A stretch of DNA of 64,000 nucleotides, taken from contig CM034240.1 of NCBI GenBank assembly GCA_019916065.1, positions 42,419,180 through 42,483,179 on the forward strand, written 5' to 3'. Position numbers and translations under genes: made by a program. Below, piece after piece: positions 60,026 through 64,000 of the stretch. How positions within the stretch are numbered: the stretch's first letter is position 1; every line of letters starts with the position of its first letter. This DNA comes from Vitellaria paradoxa (lineage: Eukaryota; Streptophyta; Magnoliopsida; Ericales; Sapotaceae). The notes beneath the pieces are model-generated. The model saw nothing but the letters and a program-made list of their open reading frames with translations. It had not been told where the DNA came from and searched no databases.

Positions 60026-60031
60026 CACGTG
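60026..60031 (-). promoter_or_regulatory. G-box CACGTG upstream of CYP94B
   Basis: A perfect CACGTG palindrome (context AAACACGTGACTT on the gene strand) lies about 280 bp upstream of the CYP94B start codon. MYC2-class bHLH factors bind such G-boxes in jasmonate-responsive promoters, including those of JA catabolism genes. A TTGACT W-box-like word lies at about 60011. Confidence 0.5.
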
Positions 60032-60109
60032 TTTCTTGAGCGGAAAAGGGGAAAAACAAGTCCACGGGAATCAGGGCCTTGGTCCATACCCGGTGAGCCT
60101 GTGTATTTC

Positions 60110-60250
60110 GAGTGGCATAAATTTATATAAATTCATAAAAATTAATATTTTGTACTTTATAAAATAAATAAAAAATTTAAATTTTATAAACCATAATTTA
60201 TGTTTATAAAGATTCATAAAATTTTATATTTTTTTTAACTTTAAACAGGC
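60110..60250. mobile_element. Diverged MITE-like copy
   Basis: ATAAATTTATATAAATTCAT, then AATAAAAAATTTAAATTTTA, and an end reading TTAACTTTAAACAGGC follow the order of the 45807 family member in degenerate form. Confidence 0.4.
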
Positions 60251-60861
60251 AATATATGTATATATATGTATATTTTTATTGGCTTGAAAGAGAGAAGTTG
60301 GCCTTGACATTGAATTTATAAGTTGGTGTGTTTGATGAAATGAAAAATTTTTTAAAATTATTTATTTTTATTTTGTTATCCGTATTATAAATTTATGAAT
60401 TATCTTAAATTATTTTATCTTATTTTAATTTTTATCCCACCGAACACTTCCTATCAAAACTCAACCATCTCATGTGAAATTTTTATACGTATTTTTTACC
60501 GTGGATAGTTCAATTTTAACCTTAAGACTCAGAAATTCGACCTCATCCAACTGACGTCACAATTCCTATTAGCCTTCCCACTTTACAAGACATTCAATTT
60601 GTGTGCATATATATATATATATATATATAAATTTATTAAATTACCATAAACACAATGGATTTGGAATCCAAGCATGCAAGAAGGCATGCATCTAATTTTT
60701 AGAAATAAATAAACAAAAAATTAGGTTACAATCCATGAGGTGATTGTTTTCAAATTTTAAGGAAAAGAAAGTACTTTCTTATCATAACTTCTTTTCAGAA
60801 AGTTGTTTTACAGCAAGCAACCACACAATAATTTATAATAAAACTGTATTTATATAGGTGT
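60251..60861. other. AT-rich intergenic DNA, no gene seen
   Basis: Includes a (TA)n run at about 60608-60629. Nothing else was recognised. Confidence 0.45.
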
Positions 60862-61008
60862 GTTTAGGGTGATAAAAAATGAGATAAAGTGAGATAAATT
60901 GTGAGTTTGTAATTTGTACAGTGAGAGAAAAAGTGAATAATTTTTAGAGATTTTTAAAATTTTTTAGAGATTTTTTTTTTTATTTTTTAACACACTAAAT
61001 GGTGGCTA
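60862..61008. mobile_element. MITE-like element, ~147 bp
   Basis: The left end GTGTGTTTAGGGTGATAAAA and the right end read inward CACCATTTAGTGTGTTAAAA are imperfect inverted repeats. The interior GAGATAAAGTGAGATAAATT and GTGAATAATTTTTAGAGATT matches 1953-2100 and 33138-33275. Confidence 0.55.
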
Positions 61009-62030
61009 AATATATTTTTACTTTCTCTTTTAAAATAACTTGATTTAAAATTTTGTATTTTTTCGTTCTTATATGATTTTTTTTTTTTACCAAAATGTTA
61101 TTTTCTTTTTGTCATAGATATTATTCATGTTTCTTAAAATAAATCTAAAAAAAAGTTTAAAAAGAGGAGAAAATTCAACCATGGAGAAAATGGGACAATT
61201 TATTTAAGAAAATTAAATTTTAGTGAAAAATATTATTTATATATATATATATATAAGATGAAAATGTGGGTCATGATGATTTGATTGCGTACACTCCATT
61301 TCATCATATTAAGTTATTTTCAAATTTTTTTCTTCTTTCAATTAAATAGCTTCTTTATTGATTATACATAGGCCAAATTAATGTACAAATTCCCATGATT
61401 ATTTCTCTAAGCATATAACGTATTTCATTTCATACAAATTTAATGCTAACATAATTATAAATTTTAAATAAATAAATTTTAGATTAAATTGTATTAAAAT
61501 ATATATAAAAGAGAGTACCAATTTACGTAAGATAATTATTATTAAAATATTGGAACTTTTTTTTTTTCAAAATGTAAATAGTAAAAGCACGCCCCAACAG
61601 GATTAAATAAATAAAATCCAATTGAAAGGGCATACCCCATGACTACAGTCAAAGGTGGCGGACTGAAGGGGCGGGGGCGGGGGCGGGGCCATGGTCACCC
61701 CAAAGTTTTTAATTTTTTTTCTTTTTTGGTACTCCTTTAACGTTTTGAGAATTCATATTAATGGATATATTGTATTGATTTTTTTAAAATTTTAAAAATA
61801 TTACCATACCCATGGGCGGAGCCACCTTTTGCCTAGGGGGCATGTACCCATAAAAGAAAAAGGAAAAAAATTTTAACTTAATACTAATTATGTCCATTCA
61901 ACAAAATATATATATATATATATATATAACTCAATACCAATTGTATCTACCCAATAAAAGAAATAAATTTTAACATGATACATACTAACGCGATTGTACC
62001 TAGTCTATTCAATACATTTAAAAAAATATC

Positions 62031-62068
<38 letters not shown>

Positions 62069-63041
62069 ACAATCAAGTCCTTTTTTTTTTTTATTCTTCC
62101 TATGAACCCTACTAATCATTTATGTATCTTATAATTAGTGTTCACTCACAAATAATTTTCTAACTCAGCTTTTAACTATACCTTCTCTAAATATAAAAAA
62201 TTTTATTTTAATCCATTCTCACTCAAATTTCTAGATTTGCCACTGATTATAATGTTGCATTTATACTTATCATTTAAAATTAAAGAATTTTGCACTAATT
62301 ATTTAAGGAGAACTATTCAAATATAAAGCTATTAATTTATATAAAATTTTAATTATAATGGATTTGAATAATTTAATAAACTTGAAATTATTATGAAAAG
62401 TAATTATTTAAAATCCTTGAAAATAGTAGCTTCACTATCTTAAAAAGCAGCGGTACCACTACTCTACTTTTAATTATTAAAATAATTTCTAAAAAAAACT
62501 TCATGCGTTAACGCAAAAATTAATCACTTATACCTTGCTTCAATTTAGGTTAAAATTCATAGATTTGAAAATCCTATTTATCCAAACAGAAGCTAAGGGA
62601 TGGAAACATCTTTTGAAAAGATAGGAACATCATAAGCAAATCATGTAATTCAAAACCTATCTAAACAACATATGAACATTAGTATTTTTCCGTGCCTTAT
62701 ATGAAAGATAATAAAATTTAAAAAAATCTAAGTCATTGATCAAATAACAAAATAATTTTAGCCATTAGATATATATAAATATCAAATCAATGATCCGATT
62801 TGTTATATAGATTTTTATGTGTTTATATTTTTGATGTCATTTAAATTTTAGACTTAATTTTTTTAATATTTTTTTACGTTAGCAAGAAGTGATAGATTAA
62901 GTAAATCGAGGGGAATGGGTCATGTCTCTCTGGGTGGAGTCTATCTTCATCTCAATCTATAAACATGAATCAAATCTTATAAACATTAATTAAGACCAAA
63001 TTTAGTACAAAAAAAATAGAATGATGATTTACACGGTTTTA
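61009..63041. other. AT-rich intergenic DNA with several simple repeats
   Basis: Holds (TA)n runs (about 61231-61254 and 61906-61928), a G-rich run GGGGCGGGGGCGGGGGCGGGG (61668-61688, quoted as one 21-bp tract of G4-5C units), and a (TC)n run (62034-62063). Near 61812 the text GGGCGGAGCCACCTTTTGCC then TAGGGGGCATG resembles a dispersed plant repeat end also seen near 50955. No gene was recognised. Confidence 0.45.
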
Positions 63042-63210
63042 GGGGGCGTTTGGAAGTCCAAAAGTTAGTAAGTTTTCGCACTGTTTTACTAAAATTTGTA
63101 AGTTGTAAATTTTTGTGCGTTTGGCGAACAAAGTTGCAAATTTCAGTAAATATTAACAACTTTTGAGTGTTTGGTAAATTTTTTTGTAATTTTTTTGGCA
63201 TGTTTGTAAA
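63042..63210. mobile_element. Left end of a MITE-like element
   Basis: TTA then GGGGGCGTTTGGAAGTCCAA (from 63042) matches the family terminus. Internal GTGCGTTTGGCGAAC and GAGTGTTTGGTAAATTT repeat the terminal word. No clean right end was found. Confidence 0.4.
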
Positions 63211-63524
63211 ATGACCATTATAACCTCCAATGTAACAAACGGCGAGAAATCACAGGTGCAATACGTACCAAGCACAGTAACCTTTTACGGGCCCTGTCTC
63301 TGTGACCGATGGAGTTCTCTCGGCCTCTTCCTCTTTACTGATTTAAAATCCTCAACTCTAATAAACCCATAAATCTTACAACCATTCGGATTCTCTTTCT
63401 TTCTGTCAAGAAGTCTGCGTTCGTCAAAGAGGCCATCCTAGGGGTGGACAGGTTGAAGGCGGTGGGCATATAAGAAGCAATTCTTGGCAAAACGTAAGTG
63501 TCTATTCTCTTATTTTCGTTTCAA

Positions 63525-64000
63525 ATGGCACAAAGGACAAAGGGTAAGGGTGTTATTAACTATGATAGCAATAGGTTTGAGGGTGAAAACCAACAAGAAT
63601 TGTTTTACACCACCTGGAGTCGTAAAAACATATTGGTTGAGAGAGCAATTGAGTTGGTTAATTTTTCAATTTACGATTTTAATCTCAAACAGAGCATGAT
63701 AGATAGAAGGTGGCTTGTTTTTGTCACTTTTACTAGGAATGTAGTTGTCCCGCTGGTTTAAGAATTCTTTTCTAACGTAATAAAGCACCACATAGATGAA
63801 AGAAAAATTATCAAATCTATGGTGAGAAAGAAGCCAATTACATTGACCCCTGGAACAGTGGCTTCACTTTTTGACTTTCCTGACCTCGGTGTGGAGCAAC
63901 CAGAATACCCAATGAGCATCGAGAACTCCCTAGGAAATGATGAGTTAGCTAAAATTTTGACCGGAAAATCAGATGCTAGGTGGGGCAGTAAGAGCCAGTT
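63525..64000 (+). pseudogene. Broken retrotransposon-associated ORF (plant transposon-protein-like), runs off window
   Basis: The frame from 63525 reads MAQRTKGKGVINYDSNRFEG, then a LVERAIELVNFSIYDF stretch, DRRWLVFVTF and VVVPLV. It hits a TAA (63759-63761) where related proteins continue V-x-E-F-Y; the same frame then goes on EFFSNVIKHH...RKKPITLTPGTVASLFDFPD. This pattern (polar start, ER..I/F segment, VVP-V..EFY, V...F-x-P..I..LF) is that of the ORF often called putative plant transposon protein, carried by large plant LTR retrotransposons. The copy is interrupted and truncated by the window edge. The assignment is from pattern memory only. Confidence 0.55.

Overview
The window is nuclear DNA of a flowering plant, almost certainly a eudicot. 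It is strongly AT-rich, its genes carry short exons with GT-AG introns, and it is full of LTR retrotransposons, SINEs and small inverted-repeat elements. Its proteins are typical plant ones: cytosolic ribosomal protein L17, elongation factor 1B-beta, a SWP73/BAF60-type SWI/SNF subunit, a CYP94B-type cytochrome P450 and a plant Ulp1-class SUMO protease. I cannot name the species.

Layout. 1-5 kb is AT-rich intergenic DNA with MITE-like elements. 5.1-6.2 kb is a small TRIM-type retroelement with an inverted extra copy of its interior and a matching 5-bp target-site duplication. 6.5-9.05 kb is a decayed LTR-like repeat, and a diverged second copy lies at 27.0-29.0 kb. 11.4-17.7 kb is a satellite array of eleven ~570-bp monomers arranged as a three-monomer higher-order repeat. 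20.1-26.0 kb is an eight-exon Ulp1-like protease gene (+), with a long intron that holds a decayed gypsy element and a SINE-like relic. 30.1-33.0 kb is EF1B-beta (+). 34.9-37.5 kb is RPL17 (-), convergent with EF1B-beta. 37.8-39.7 kb is a nest of MITE-like elements and local duplications. 41.2-44.6 kb is the SWP73/BAF60 gene (+). 45.8-51.6 kb is gene-free. 51.6-56.5 kb is a nearly intact Ty3/gypsy chromovirus with LTRs, target-site duplication, primer-binding site, polypurine tract and one long gag-pol ORF whose chromodomain is cut off by a stop codon. 57.2-57.4 kb is a well-preserved tRNA-derived SINE. 58.2-59.7 kb is a single-exon CYP94B-type P450 (-). The window ends inside a broken transposon-associated ORF (63.5-64 kb).

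How the genes relate. They are ordinary independent plant genes with no operon-like logic. EF1B-beta and RPL17 both serve translation, lie tail to tail, and share telo-box motifs near their 5' ends; RPL17 also has site II (TGGGCY) motifs. The P450 promoter contains a perfect G-box, which fits a jasmonate-responsive JA-Ile hydroxylase. No CRISPR array, rRNA or functional tRNA gene was seen. The best candidates for something undescribed are the higher-order satellite array, the rearranged TRIM that seems to have inserted as one unit, and the dense MITE family that ends in GTTTGG-like termini.
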